64,000 nt of DNA from Robiginitalea sp. SC105. GTDB taxonomy: Bacteria > Bacteroidota > Bacteroidia > Flavobacteriales > Flavobacteriaceae. The translations under genes were made by a program, and so were the position numbers. The stretch spans positions 248,001-312,000 of the forward strand of contig NZ_JACLZF010000002.1 in assembly GCF_014243345.1 (NCBI RefSeq). Direction: 5' to 3'. Within the stretch, counting starts at the first letter, position 1, and every line of letters starts with the position of its first letter. Shown here one piece after another: positions 1 through 7,598 of the stretch. The notes under the pieces are model-generated. The model had not been told where the DNA came from, did not search any database, and was given only the letters and a program-made list of their open reading frames with translations.

Positions 1-565
1 CGGGCCCGTCCACGATCAGGCCATCCGGGATCAGCTCCTGCTCGTGGGAAAGGAAATTGATGTCGCCTCCCCCTCCGGAAATCGACAGGTAGTGTCCGGC
101 CCCGTAGATGCGCGGCCCCTTGAATAAGCCGTTGTTGATGGCATCCCGGATATCCATATTCGCATATCCTACATCCCCGTCCCCGGCTACCCTCAAGGTG
201 GTCCACCCCGCTGCCAGCAGGTCCTGCACCGCTTTCAGCCCTACCAGCGCCTTATGGGCAGAGGAGCCCTTCAGGTGGCTGATCTGGTAGTCGCTCACAT
301 TCAGGTTGGGGTGCACGTGCATGTCGATCAGGCCCGGCATAACGGTATATCCGGATAAATCGACAATGGAGTCCCCGGGCGCAATAAGGTCCCGCGTCCC
401 GACCCGGACAATCCGCTCCCCCTCGACCAGGATGACCGTATTGGCCCTGGCGGTTTCGCTGATTCCGTCGATCAGGTTGCCACAGATAATTACAGTCCTG
501 TTCTGGCCCGTAAGCAACAAGGCATTGAGGGTGCAGCATACAATCAGAAAGAGGGATTTTTTCAT
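1..565 (-). CDS. Imidazolonepropionase-like amidohydrolase, N-terminal part (runs off the window)
   Basis: Only the first 188 residues are in the window; the gene continues past position 1. It starts at an ATG (565-563) followed by a signal peptide (residues 1-21, MKKSLFLIVCCTLNALLLTG). The amidohydrolase metal motif is clear: a VMPGLIDMHVH stretch gives His83 and His85, preceded by the usual composite beta-sandwich (about 24-78). This matches COG1228-type metal-dependent amidohydrolases, many of which are exported in Bacteroidetes. Only 4 bases separate the stop of the upstream amidohydrolase (570-572) from this start, so the two are very probably co-transcribed. The substrate cannot be inferred. 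Its base composition is more GC-rich than the cassettes to the right, which suggests it lies at or beyond the distal edge of the cassette array. Confidence 0.85.
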   Translation of the reverse strand, partial: MKKSLFLIVCCTLNALLLTGQNRTVIICGNLIDGISETARANTVILVEGERIVRVGTRDLIAPGDSIVDLSGYTVMPGLIDMHVHPNLNVSDYQISHLKGSSAHKALVGLKAVQDLLAAGWTTLRVAGDGDVGYANMDIRDAINNGLFKGPRIYGAGHYLSISGGGGDINFLSHEQELIPDGLIVDGP

Positions 566-569
566 TTTC

Positions 570-1484
570 TCAGTTTTTTTCCAGTTTCAGGAATCTTGCG
601 GCATTGTTGTAGAATATACCTTCCCTTTCCTCTTCAGTAAGGAATTCCAGGCTATTCAGGAATTCAATTGATTTGCTTATCGCGTATGGCCATGTCATCT
701 GGTCAGACCCGAACATCACCCGGTCCAGGTATCCGGCGTGTTGTGCATTCCTTAAAAAGTCGGTTACCGTTCGCTGGGTGTTGGGCTCAACCCATAACAT
801 TACGCCTATGTCCGTATATAGTTGGGGGTAATACGCCATAAGCCGCAAAGCGTGTTCGTGCCATTCTTCACCTCCATTATGCATTAAATAGATCCTTAAT
901 TTGGGATAATTCACCAATACGTCCTCAATCAAATACGGGTCCCCCAACCGCAGCCGTGCCTTTGGCGACCAGGAATAGGTTCCTCCGGGATCACCTCCTC
1001 CGGTATGAACAGCAACCGGGATGTCATACTTTTCACAAATCCGCAGATAGGGCTGCCAGATCGCATCACTCAGGGTCGTACCGCTGTAATATGCCCCGAT
1101 TTCCCCGAATACTTCAATTTCTTTGTCGATGACCATTTGTTCAAACTTTTCTGCATCAAGGCCATAGTCGTCGGGATGAAAAATCAAAATACCCCTGATG
1201 ATTTTTTGATTCTTGTCTTTTGACACCCATTCCTGAACACTTTCAGGGCTTCCGCTCACAACAGCCGTTGTAATATTCCATTTCTCGAATTCCCTGAAGG
1301 TAGCTTCCCTGAGTTCCCCGGCCGATGCGGAACCCGGAGTTCCGTAATAGTCGGTTGGATTGGTCAATTCCCGAATTTCCGACTCTGTATACGAATGGAT
1401 GTGCATGTCTATTATTTCGGACTGTCCGACCAGCACATCCGTGCTTATAAGGCCTATTAAGATGATCAGTAGTATTCTGTTCAT
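570..1484 (-). CDS. Exported amidohydrolase (amidohydrolase-2 family)
   Basis: This 304-residue protein has a signal peptide (about 1-20) and then a TIM-barrel metal-dependent hydrolase of the Amidohydro_2/COG2159 family. Visible metal or active-site residues are His28 and His30 (DMHIH), His160 (VAVHTGGG), His202 (LMHNGGE) and Asp261 (FGSDQ), and it ends in the family-typical NNAARFLKL. It is homologous along its length to the broken amidohydrolase at 5198-6213, which has the same motif order and C-terminus. It is followed after 4 bases by another amidohydrolase, probably in one operon. Upstream lies a degenerate attC-like element (1499-1582), so it could be part of the cassette array or the first resident gene beyond it. 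The substrate is unknown; related enzymes are hydrolases or decarboxylases. Confidence 0.85.
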   Translation of the reverse strand: MNRILLIILIGLISTDVLVGQSEIIDMHIHSYTESEIRELTNPTDYYGTPGSASAGELREATFREFEKWNITTAVVSGSPESVQEWVSKDKNQKIIRGILIFHPDDYGLDAEKFEQMVIDKEIEVFGEIGAYYSGTTLSDAIWQPYLRICEKYDIPVAVHTGGGDPGGTYSWSPKARLRLGDPYLIEDVLVNYPKLRIYLMHNGGEEWHEHALRLMAYYPQLYTDIGVMLWVEPNTQRTVTDFLRNAQHAGYLDRVMFGSDQMTWPYAISKSIEFLNSLEFLTEEEREGIFYNNAARFLKLEKN

Positions 1485-1498
1485 GGGGTGAAGGGGTT

Positions 1499-1582
1499 GA
1501 GTTTGACGGTTTGGAGTATAGTCAGTTGCGAGGGTCGGCTATGAATTTTTCACGTACTCATAGCCTTCCTATGTTTGCTTTT
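1499..1582 (-). repeat. attC-like site, distal and partly degenerate
   Basis: On the plus strand the site runs from a left core whose AAC has become GAC (GAGTTTGAC, 1499-1507) to the right core GTTTGCTTTT (1573-1582). The inner stem is a perfect GGCTATGA/TCATAGCC pair around a short loop. The right core matches the reverse complement of the core at 2440-2449 in 9 of 10 positions and so delimits the cupredoxin cassette. The left core carries no intact AAC. Confidence 0.65.
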
Positions 1583-1586
1583 GTAT

Positions 1587-2423
1587 TTATTTAACTGTAA
1601 ATGATGTTATGGCTCCATCGAGCAAATGGAACTTTCCTTCAGCATTAGCCATACAAAAAAGGACATATTCACCAGAGTTAAAGTCGACATTAATTCTTGC
1701 TGCTAATTCGGGTCCGATAGCAGATGTCGCTATTATTCCTCGTGCTGGTGGGGGACCATTGTAATTAGTATACCAATTGATCACATCTTCTGCTTTTGCA
1801 TCTTCATTTAATCTTGAAATGGCTACCAGATGATATTTTGAACCTGAATTTACTACCTCGATAGATTGATTCCCTTTAGAAATAGGACTGCTTAACTCAA
1901 AGTTTTCATCGGTCATCGTTATAGTCAGATCAGATTGCGGTAAATTTTGAGACTTATCAAGTGTTCCGTAAACTTTAAAAGATTTGTGTTCGAATCCTGC
2001 GAAATGAGGCGCAGAATCATCGCCCATAACACAAACCCATGCATAGTTTCCAGAATCAAGTAGGAGTTCGATTTCACTTGACCCAGGTTCTGAAATAACT
2101 CCACCTCTGTGCGTCATCCACTTTGGTCTAACGCCTCCGGTCCTAATAGAGTCTGAATAGGTTTTTATTAATTGTTCAGTTGTATATCCCTTATCCAATT
2201 TGATAAGATGTGCAGAATGCATTCCAGATGAATTGTTCGATAGCTTCAATTTTAAGAGTCCAGCAGGAACAGAATCCGGTGCTTTAAATGAGTCATCTGT
2301 AATTACAACGGTTACATCAGAATTTACTCTTTTTACTTTATTCTCAGTATCCTTGTTTGATTTCTTGGAATTACAGGACGTTAATAGAGTAAGTAGTATG
2401 AGTGCGAAGTTTATTTTTTTCAT
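1587..2423 (-). CDS. Lipoprotein with two tandem cupredoxin-like domains
   Basis: This 278-residue protein has a lipobox (LLTSC, Cys17), so it should be membrane-anchored and face the periplasm or the cell surface. It contains an internal duplication: one repeat begins near VVITDDSFKAPDSVPAG (about 38-150) and the second near ITMTDENFELSSPISKG (about 167-278). Each repeat has a central His (GMHSAHLI; SKYHLVAI) and a distal Cys-x8-His (C..GDDSAPH; C..AEGKFH). This recalls the His/Cys/His copper ligands of blue-copper folds, although no canonical axial Met is obvious. Copper binding is therefore plausible but unproven. The gene forms one cassette: its flanking cores (1573-1582 and 2440-2449) match in 9 of 10 bases. 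The start codon lies 16 bases from the core, leaving no room for its own promoter. Confidence 0.75.
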   Translation of the reverse strand: MKKINFALILLTLLTSCNSKKSNKDTENKVKRVNSDVTVVITDDSFKAPDSVPAGLLKLKLSNNSSGMHSAHLIKLDKGYTTEQLIKTYSDSIRTGGVRPKWMTHRGGVISEPGSSEIELLLDSGNYAWVCVMGDDSAPHFAGFEHKSFKVYGTLDKSQNLPQSDLTITMTDENFELSSPISKGNQSIEVVNSGSKYHLVAISRLNEDAKAEDVINWYTNYNGPPPARGIIATSAIGPELAARINVDFNSGEYVLFCMANAEGKFHLLDGAITSFTVK

Positions 2424-2439
2424 AAAGTTGGTTTTAAAT

Positions 2440-2498
2440 AAAAGCTAACAGTTTCGTATAAGCTGCGAATGAATGCAGTTCATACATTGTTGTACCAC
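2440..2498 (-). repeat. attC-like site (short type)
   Basis: On the plus strand the left core AAAAGCTAAC (2440-2449) is followed by an inner arm that pairs with the arm before the right core GTTGTACC (2489-2496). The arms GTATAAGCTGC and GCAGTTCATAC form an imperfect stem. The site separates the cupredoxin and NTF2-like cassettes. Confidence 0.8.
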
Positions 2499-2504
2499 GT
2501 AATG

Positions 2505-3056
2505 TTATTTAGCCTTTACTTGAATTAATTTTCCTTCAGGCATACTCATATCTCTATGGCCTCCAATTACAAGCCACTTTTCGTTCTCCTTGATCATGAA
2601 GTCACTCCATCTAAGAGTACCTTTAAACGTATTTCCTTTCGTCCTTCCATCCGGCTTGTCTTCTCCCTGATATATGAATGTTTCTGTATGGGTATAGTGT
2701 GCAATGGCAGATCTTCCATCATTTGACAAACGAATGGAAATCGGCGTAACCTCCATTTCTATACATTCTTCCTGTTCTTTCATGATTGCCCAAAAGCCTG
2801 CTATCTCTTCTTTTGTTGTCAGTTCATCCTTTCCTGACGCCCATCTTTTCCACTCAGGATGATAATATGCCAGATAAGTATCAAAATCATTGTCTTTCCA
2901 CGCTTTAAATCGACTTTCAATCGCATTCCACACTTCCTGCTCAATTTGCTGATGATTTAATACTTCTTCGTCAACAGTGTTGGTTGACTTTTCATTCTCA
3001 TTGCATGACAATAATACAAGGCCTAATACAGCCATTGAGTATAACTTTCTCATCAT
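2505..3056 (-). CDS. NTF2-like (SnoaL/DUF4440-type) lipoprotein
   Basis: This is a protein of about 183 residues with a lipobox (LVLLSC, Cys18) and a single NTF2-like domain: an Asp-rich N-terminal helix region (SRFKAWKDNDFDTYLAYYHPEW), then beta strands around an ALAHYTHTE-like segment and a C-terminal WLVIGGH strand. Such domains bind small molecules or act as isomerase or dehydratase folds, and no catalytic residue can be assigned. An upstream in-frame ATG at 3077 exists, but its codons lie inside the attC core (3071-3078). I therefore take the start at 3056 (MMRKLY...), or equivalently 3053. The cassette ends match perfectly over 8 bases. It is one of three NTF2-like genes in the array. 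Confidence 0.75.
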   Translation of the reverse strand: MMRKLYSMAVLGLVLLSCNENEKSTNTVDEEVLNHQQIEQEVWNAIESRFKAWKDNDFDTYLAYYHPEWKRWASGKDELTTKEEIAGFWAIMKEQEECIEMEVTPISIRLSNDGRSAIAHYTHTETFIYQGEDKPDGRTKGNTFKGTLRWSDFMIKENEKWLVIGGHRDMSMPEGKLIQVKAK

Positions 3057-3070
3057 TTTTGATTTTATGA

Positions 3071-3181
3071 GGTACAACTGCCTGGCTGTGACTCTTGGCC
3101 GAGCATCAAGCGGTTCCGTTTGACTTCTAAGTTAGCAAAAAGGATCAGTCGAAGGCCTATGAGTAAGAGCCGTTGGGGTGC
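3071..3181 (-). repeat. attC-like site (long type)
   Basis: On the plus strand it runs from GGTACAAC (3071-3078) to GTTGGGGTGC (3172-3181). The arms around GGCTGTGACTC and GAGTAAGAGCC pair, with a long loop that contains TTCTAAGTTAGCAAAAA. Much the same loop text occurs in the long site at 8512-8628. The right core does not match the core at the other end of the next cassette (3563-3569). Confidence 0.75.
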
Positions 3182-3188
3182 ATTGCTA

Positions 3189-3557
3189 TTAATAATCCAA
3201 TTGCCTGAAATGCCACATTACCGTATCTGGTAAAATGGTTACTACAATTTTCTTGTCTAATGGAGCGCCGTTCGCGTAGTAACCGTTCATGAAATGGTCC
3301 ATTTGAAGATTCTGACGTTTTAAGTCCAGGATGTACGTGCCGTCGCTTTGTTCAAATTCCATAGAAAGAAATCCTTCAAATGTCTCATTTGGCTCCAATG
3401 CATGCAGCTCTAATGTATCCTTACCGCCGGATGTATAAAATTTGATTTGCGTAATGGCATTTTCTGATTGGTTTACCAGCTGAACTTCAACTCCTTTTGA
3501 ATCGGAGTTTTGGCAAGAAATAACCAGAAATACAACAATTGCTTTAAGCGCTTTCAT
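3189..3557 (-). CDS. Small uncharacterised lipoprotein
   Basis: This is a 122-residue protein with a lipobox (FLVISC, Cys15) followed by a beta-rich domain of about 100 residues with no motif I recognise. It starts only 5 bases from the left core of the attC-like site at 3563, so it has no promoter of its own. It is the one cassette whose two boundary cores do not match: GTTGGGGTGC on one side, and GCCTAAC on the other, where TGCACCCCAAC was expected. That suggests a past fusion or deletion joining two cassettes. No function can be assigned. Confidence 0.65.
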   Translation of the reverse strand: MKALKAIVVFLVISCQNSDSKGVEVQLVNQSENAITQIKFYTSGGKDTLELHALEPNETFEGFLSMEFEQSDGTYILDLKRQNLQMDHFMNGYYANGAPLDKKIVVTILPDTVMWHFRQLDY

Positions 3558-3562
3558 ATACT

Positions 3563-3620
3563 GCCTAACGGGTAGTTTATGGGGTTGTCTTAATACCGCT
3601 TATATAGAGTTAGCAGCAAT
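3563..3620 (-). repeat. attC-like site (short type, classical cores)
   Basis: On the plus strand the left core GCCTAAC (3563-3569) fits RYYYAAC exactly, and the right core GTTAGCA (3609-3615) is close to GTTRRRY. The arms TAGTTTATGGGG and ACCGCTTATATA pair imperfectly. The 8 bases GCAGCAAT (3613-3620) recur inverted at 4566-4573, marking the other end of the next cassette. Confidence 0.8.
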
Positions 3621-3622
3621 TT

Positions 3623-4552
3623 TTAATTGTCAATTCCAAATTTGAGTTGTCGGTTGTATTCTTCTGAAGAGAAGGTGCCTTTTGAGTCCTTAATCAGATT
3701 TCCTTTACTCATCGTCCAAAGCTCGAATCCACTAATTTTCACTTTATGTCCCTTTCCGTTGCGGTCCGCATCCGTTCCAGTTAATGTCCAATGAAACGCT
3801 ACTCCATCCGGTTTGGGAGTTAAACTATCAAAACGAACCTCCATATCTGGAAATTTGGTCATAAAACTTTGTGCAACGTTCGAAATGGCAGATCTCCCGG
3901 TTGCAGAATCTCCTTCGTTGACTTGTAACGATCCATCTTCTTCAAAAAACATAGCAACAAACTCCGGTCGCTTCCCGCTCCAGGCCTGGGCATAGCCTTG
4001 GGCAAAAATGTTTATGTCAAATTTTCTTTTTTCTTCAGATTGTTCATGTGCGGTCCAGCCTATACTCAGAAGTTTCCATTGTTTATTTTCTTTGATGAGT
4101 ATCATATGGTTAACTTCTCTTAAGCCAGGAATACCAAAACGATTTACAACCGCATCTGCTCTTACCAGGGCCATACGTTCTTCAGTAACCAGTATATCAT
4201 AGTCGCCCACTATTTCAATATAGGGTCTGAGTTCCCTGTTCTCAATGTTTTTGATGTATTCATTTATTGTTACTTCGGTATTTTTCCATACACCATCTTG
4301 CTCCCTGGTATATCCTATCACAGCCTTGTCAAAGGTGAGATTGTCCAGTTCTTCCAGATTATAGTTACCAGCTGCCCTGAATATCTTTTCTACGGCAGCT
4401 ATTATTTCACCTTCTTCATTTGAAGTGGAATTTATTGTGCCGGATGCTGCCTCTTCACTTATATCAGTTGTATCCCGATTGAACTGACAACTCACAATCA
4501 GCAAGAAGAGTAGTGAAGATGATAAAATGTGAATTCTCGAATTTCTATTCAT
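3623..4552 (-). CDS. Lipoprotein with two NTF2-like domains
   Basis: This 309-residue protein has a lipobox (LLIVSC, Cys22) and two successive NTF2-like (SnoaL) domains, at about 45-165 and 172-305. The first contains YNLEELDNLTFDKAVIGYTRE and WKLLSIGW. The second begins AQGYAQAWSGKRPEFVAMF and includes SAISNVAQSFMTKFPDMEVRF and FHWTLTGTD, the typical pattern of a SnoaL-like polyketide-cyclase fold. No catalytic acid/base can be assigned with confidence. It is preceded (on its strand) by a collapsed attC remnant at 4566-4600 and followed by an intact site at 3563-3620. Membership in the array rests on an 8-base match, with the AAC core lost at its upstream end. Confidence 0.75.
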   Translation of the reverse strand: MNRNSRIHILSSSLLFLLIVSCQFNRDTTDISEEAASGTINSTSNEEGEIIAAVEKIFRAAGNYNLEELDNLTFDKAVIGYTREQDGVWKNTEVTINEYIKNIENRELRPYIEIVGDYDILVTEERMALVRADAVVNRFGIPGLREVNHMILIKENKQWKLLSIGWTAHEQSEEKRKFDINIFAQGYAQAWSGKRPEFVAMFFEEDGSLQVNEGDSATGRSAISNVAQSFMTKFPDMEVRFDSLTPKPDGVAFHWTLTGTDADRNGKGHKVKISGFELWTMSKGNLIKDSKGTFSSEEYNRQLKFGIDN

Positions 4553-4565
4553 TATGAGTTGAATT

Positions 4566-4600
4566 CATTGCTGCGCATTTTTTTAAGCCCTTGTTGTGTG
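4566..4600 (-). repeat. Collapsed attC remnant
   Basis: Only 35 bases remain where a site of 57 or more is expected. On the left, ATTGCTGC (4566-4573) is the reverse complement of 3613-3620, but the following TAAC is replaced by GCAT. On the right, GTTGTGTG (4593-4600) pairs with CACACAAT at 5127-5134 in 7 of 8 bases. The inner stem is gone, so this site should no longer recombine. Confidence 0.65.
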
Positions 4601-4630
4601 AACGCTTTTTTATTTTATAATCTGCCTGAG

Positions 4631-5074
4631 CTATTCAGCAACTACTTTTGATGACTGTCTTGCTGCCAGTTGCCATCCACTTTTGGTTTTTATCCAAACA
4701 TTGGTGAATCTCCTCGGTATCCATTCCTCACTGTTGGGGTTCATATTTGAAGGCTGTTGCAGCTCCTTACCCATTACAATGGCAATGTCCTGATTGAAAG
4801 TTATATTTTCAATAATTCGTTTAACTGCGGGAAATTTATGCCCGCCTTTCATAAGCGCCACAATATCCTGGGTCGTAACAATTTTTCCATTTGGGTTATT
4901 CACCACATAGTTTTCTGACCAAATTTCCAGTAATGAGGTTGTGTCCCCCTTATCGAGCAATTCGGTCCAGTGTTTTTCCAGTTTCCTGATATCCATTTCA
5001 TCATCTGATTGCCCAAAAGCAAATGTGGCAACGAGCATGAGATTTAGTAAGAAGCAACAGCATGTTTTCATCAT
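4631..5074 (-). CDS. Exported NTF2-like (DUF4440/SnoaL) protein
   Basis: This 147-residue protein has a signal peptide (about 1-21, ending AFAFGQ) and one DUF4440-type NTF2-like domain. The helix LEKHWTELLDKGDTTSLLEIWSENY is followed by VVNNPNGKIVTT and ends in RRFTNVWIKTKSGWQLAARQS, where the W..W..VARH-like strand is characteristic. It has no lipobox. The gene lies 52 bases from its upstream core, a longer leader than in its neighbours. The cassette ends match in 7 of 8 bases; the mismatch falls on the core base itself (AAT instead of AAC at 5134). Confidence 0.75.
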   Translation of the reverse strand: MMKTCCCFLLNLMLVATFAFGQSDDEMDIRKLEKHWTELLDKGDTTSLLEIWSENYVVNNPNGKIVTTQDIVALMKGGHKFPAVKRIIENITFNQDIAIVMGKELQQPSNMNPNSEEWIPRRFTNVWIKTKSGWQLAARQSSKVVAE

Positions 5075-5126
5075 TCAAATGTTTAGAGGTAAATATCCTT
5101 TTGTTTTTAGAGGGGTTACTAGTTGA

Positions 5127-5188
5127 CACACAATGGTGTGGGTATAGATCGTGCCTTATGGCATGACCTATATCCTATGTTGGGCGCA
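5127..5188 (-). repeat. attC-like site (short type, strong stem)
   Basis: On the plus strand it runs from CACACAAT (5127-5134) to the right core GTTGGGC (5179-5185), an exact GTTRRRY. The arms GGTATAGATCGTGCC and GGCATGACCTATATCC form a long stem around TTAT. The ten bases 5179-5188 are the exact reverse complement of 6225-6234. Confidence 0.85.
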
Positions 5189-5197
5189 GTTTATTTC

Positions 5198-6213
5198 TTA
5201 CTTCGCATCGAGATTTAAAAACCTTGCAGCATTATTGTAAAAAATATCTTCTTTCTGTTCCATTGAGAGGAAAGGTGCTTCATTGATTACTTCGATGGCA
5301 CGTCCCAATAGCTCAGGAAATAGTATCATGTCTGAGCCGAACATAATATGCTTTCCAAATCCAGCGCTGACTAATTTTTTCAGATGATATTCATAAAAGT
5401 ACTCACGAGGATAATAGACCTGTATACCACCAATGTCGGCGTAAATCTGCGGGAAATTACCCATCATCGCGATTAACTCATCTATGAATGGTTCACCGTA
5501 ATGCATAACGGATATTCTTAATTTTGGGAACTTCCGGATAATTGGCTCCAACTCCAATGGATTGGAGAGGAGAGGGGTCATTTTTGGTTCAAAATAGAAA
5601 TGGCCTGGAAGTCCGCTTCCCATATGAATCGCAATGGGAATGTTCAATTCTTCTGCCAGGGCATAGTAAGGATGCATTCGAGAATCCGAGGGTGCAATAC
5701 CTTCATATTGATTAGAGATTTCGCCCAGCACTTTAAAGTCATGGTTTTTAACGAGTGATCGGAGGCTATCTGGATCAATGCTGTCACGGCCTATTCTGTA
5801 TTGTGAGCTCCGAATAATTTGCTTGCCAATCCGCTCTTGAAGGAATATTACATCTGGAGGGGGCCACTGGTCACAGCCCCAACAATATTGTACTGTTCAA
5901 ATTGTTGCCTTATACGCCGTACAAATTCTTCATAGGATTTGGGGGCCCAAATTGGATCTTCACATTCTGGATTTTGAAATTTCTCGTTCCAAAGTTCCAG
6001 ATAATTGTCTCTTGGATCAAAGTGTTGTATCGTATTAATTATTGGTAAACATATGGCGCCATTTGTGAATTCTTCCTCAAATGACGAATGCACATGCATA
6101 TCAATTATGGGTCCTTTATAAACCTCATTGCCTTCAGGGTTTGATTTTGTTTCTCTTTTCGAGTTACACCCTATTAGTAATACTGTTGCGAAATATATTA
6201 GAATTACTCTCAC
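5198..6213 (-). pseudogene. Amidohydrolase-2 family lipoprotein, frameshifted
   Basis: One gene is split by a single-base frameshift. The upstream part (6213-5848, 121 codons) has a lipobox (LLIGC, Cys16), the metal motif DMHVH (His40, His42) and ends ...GAVTSGPLQM before a TAA. Reading on in the other frame from the G5 run at 5859-5863 gives PPDVIFLQERIGKQII... and joins seamlessly to the downstream part, with IAIHMGSG, SVMHYGEP, FGSDMILF and NNAARFLNL. One extra base in the G run (G6) would restore a protein of about 338 residues resembling the 570-1484 amidohydrolase. It could be a true null, phase-variable slippage at the homopolymer, or a sequencing error. It is a perfectly delimited cassette (10 of 10 matched ends). 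Confidence 0.85.
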
Positions 6214-6224
6214 GGTTTAATGAT

Positions 6225-6361
6225 TGCGCCCAACGTTTAGTATATGAAAAGTAGGCGATTTCGAATCATCAAACTTTCGGTTGAGCACCAAATTCGACAC
6301 AAGTCAAAAGACTTAGTTTTAGAATTTTTTCGCCTATTTTTTATATACATTGTTACCTTCA
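6225..6361 (-). repeat. attC-like site (long type)
   Basis: On the plus strand TGCGCCCAAC (6225-6234) contains an exact RYYYAAC core, and GTTACCTTCA (6352-6361) closes the site. The arms around GTATATGAAAAGTAGGCGA and TCGCCTATTTTTTATATAC are nearly complementary. The right core also contains the stop codon of the deiminase gene. Confidence 0.85.
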
Positions 6362-7588
6362 GTTTAATTTAGGTTCTTGCTGTGTTCTACAGTGAATACC
6401 TCCGCCTCCCCAGTTAATGGAGAGTGCATCCATCATGATGATATCACGATTTGGGAAATATCTTTCCAGAATAGTACGAAGCTTTTTATCTTTCGTTTTC
6501 TCAGAGTCAGGCATTCCTTCCTTCCAATATTTAGAAGCGATCACCACCCCATTTGTAATTGTGAAATTGGCATATTCAAGGGCAGGAACCATGATAATGG
6601 AATCCCCTAAAGAAATCTTCTCTCTTTCTTCCTGGTTAAACAAACCATAATAAAGCGGTTCGTTCATGACCCATGGAAAACCATGCAACGAATAATCAGG
6701 TGCTTCTATAGTTTCGATATGGTAGGGTTTTCCATTGGGTTGCCTTGCTTTTTTTAGTTGAATGAGATTTTCTTGAAAAACATCGTAGTCATGAGCTAGC
6801 AAAGCATTTTTATCCCGATCATCTTCACTAATAACAGTAGCTAAAATTGTGGTATCATTTAAAAAACGAGTTGTTACATCAATATGGCCATTGGCTCCTT
6901 GCCCTACGAATCGATCAATTTTCAACATAGGTTTATCAATCAGAGGAAACCTGTCTAGCCAAATAATTTGCTCTTTTCCCAGCCTGGTCAGTAGAATTTT
7001 CTCTACTTCCTCAATTGTTTTATCAGTGTTGCGCTGAGTTGCCAAGACCTTGTAAGCAATGATTGTATTACTGTTTACCTCAATTGCTCCACCTTCAAAA
7101 TATAAACCAGTCGAATCTTTTTCATAACCATAAAGTTTTTGAAGTGTATTTGAAAGCTGCCCTCTAAGATCATCTTCACAATTATAAATCCCGTAGCAAC
7201 TCCATTCAAAATCAAGAATTTTAACTTGATCTCTATTTGTCACAAACATGAGTGGATCTCTCATCCATGAGGATTGGTAAGGAAGCTTGATAAATTCAAG
7301 ACTGTCGAAATTTGCTTCTAATTCTAACAGAGATGACTTTCCTACTTCCATAAGCGAATCATTATCGTAGACCACTTTAGTTTTTACATACCTTGAAAGT
7401 ATTGAGATCAGTTCTAGTCGTGCCCGTTCGTTTGGTACACCATTGTATGGTTCGAAGTTGAAATCTGCCCAGATTGCTTCATGTGGCTCCCATTCGGGTG
7501 GATAAACGTATTGTTTTTCCGAATTACCTGTCGAAGAGCATCCAATGATTAAAGTGGATATGAGTAATATTGAAAAAAATTCTTTCAT
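6359..7588 (-). CDS. Peptidyl-arginine/agmatine deiminase family lipoprotein
   Basis: This 409-residue protein is numbered from the ATG at 7588. An earlier in-frame ATG at 7678 would place the lipobox internally and run through the attC site and the neighbouring gene. The lipobox is LIIGC (Cys17). The guanidino-group-modifying fold is well marked: SWMRDP (Arg110-Asp111), LYFEGGAIE (Glu165), GHIDV (His235, Asp237) and the catalytic Cys400 in GGGGIHCRTQQEP. The family hydrolyses agmatine to N-carbamoylputrescine and ammonia, or citrullinates peptidyl arginine (Porphyromonas-type PAD). Cell-envelope anchoring favours an extracytoplasmic substrate, but this is an inference. The cassette ends match over 10 bases, and the TGA stop lies inside the matching core (6359-6361). 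Confidence 0.88.
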   Translation of the reverse strand: MKEFFSILLISTLIIGCSSTGNSEKQYVYPPEWEPHEAIWADFNFEPYNGVPNERARLELISILSRYVKTKVVYDNDSLMEVGKSSLLELEANFDSLEFIKLPYQSSWMRDPLMFVTNRDQVKILDFEWSCYGIYNCEDDLRGQLSNTLQKLYGYEKDSTGLYFEGGAIEVNSNTIIAYKVLATQRNTDKTIEEVEKILLTRLGKEQIIWLDRFPLIDKPMLKIDRFVGQGANGHIDVTTRFLNDTTILATVISEDDRDKNALLAHDYDVFQENLIQLKKARQPNGKPYHIETIEAPDYSLHGFPWVMNEPLYYGLFNQEEREKISLGDSIIMVPALEYANFTITNGVVIASKYWKEGMPDSEKTKDKKLRTILERYFPNRDIIMMDALSINWGGGGIHCRTQQEPKLN

Positions 7589-7598
7589 TTTTAGTAAT

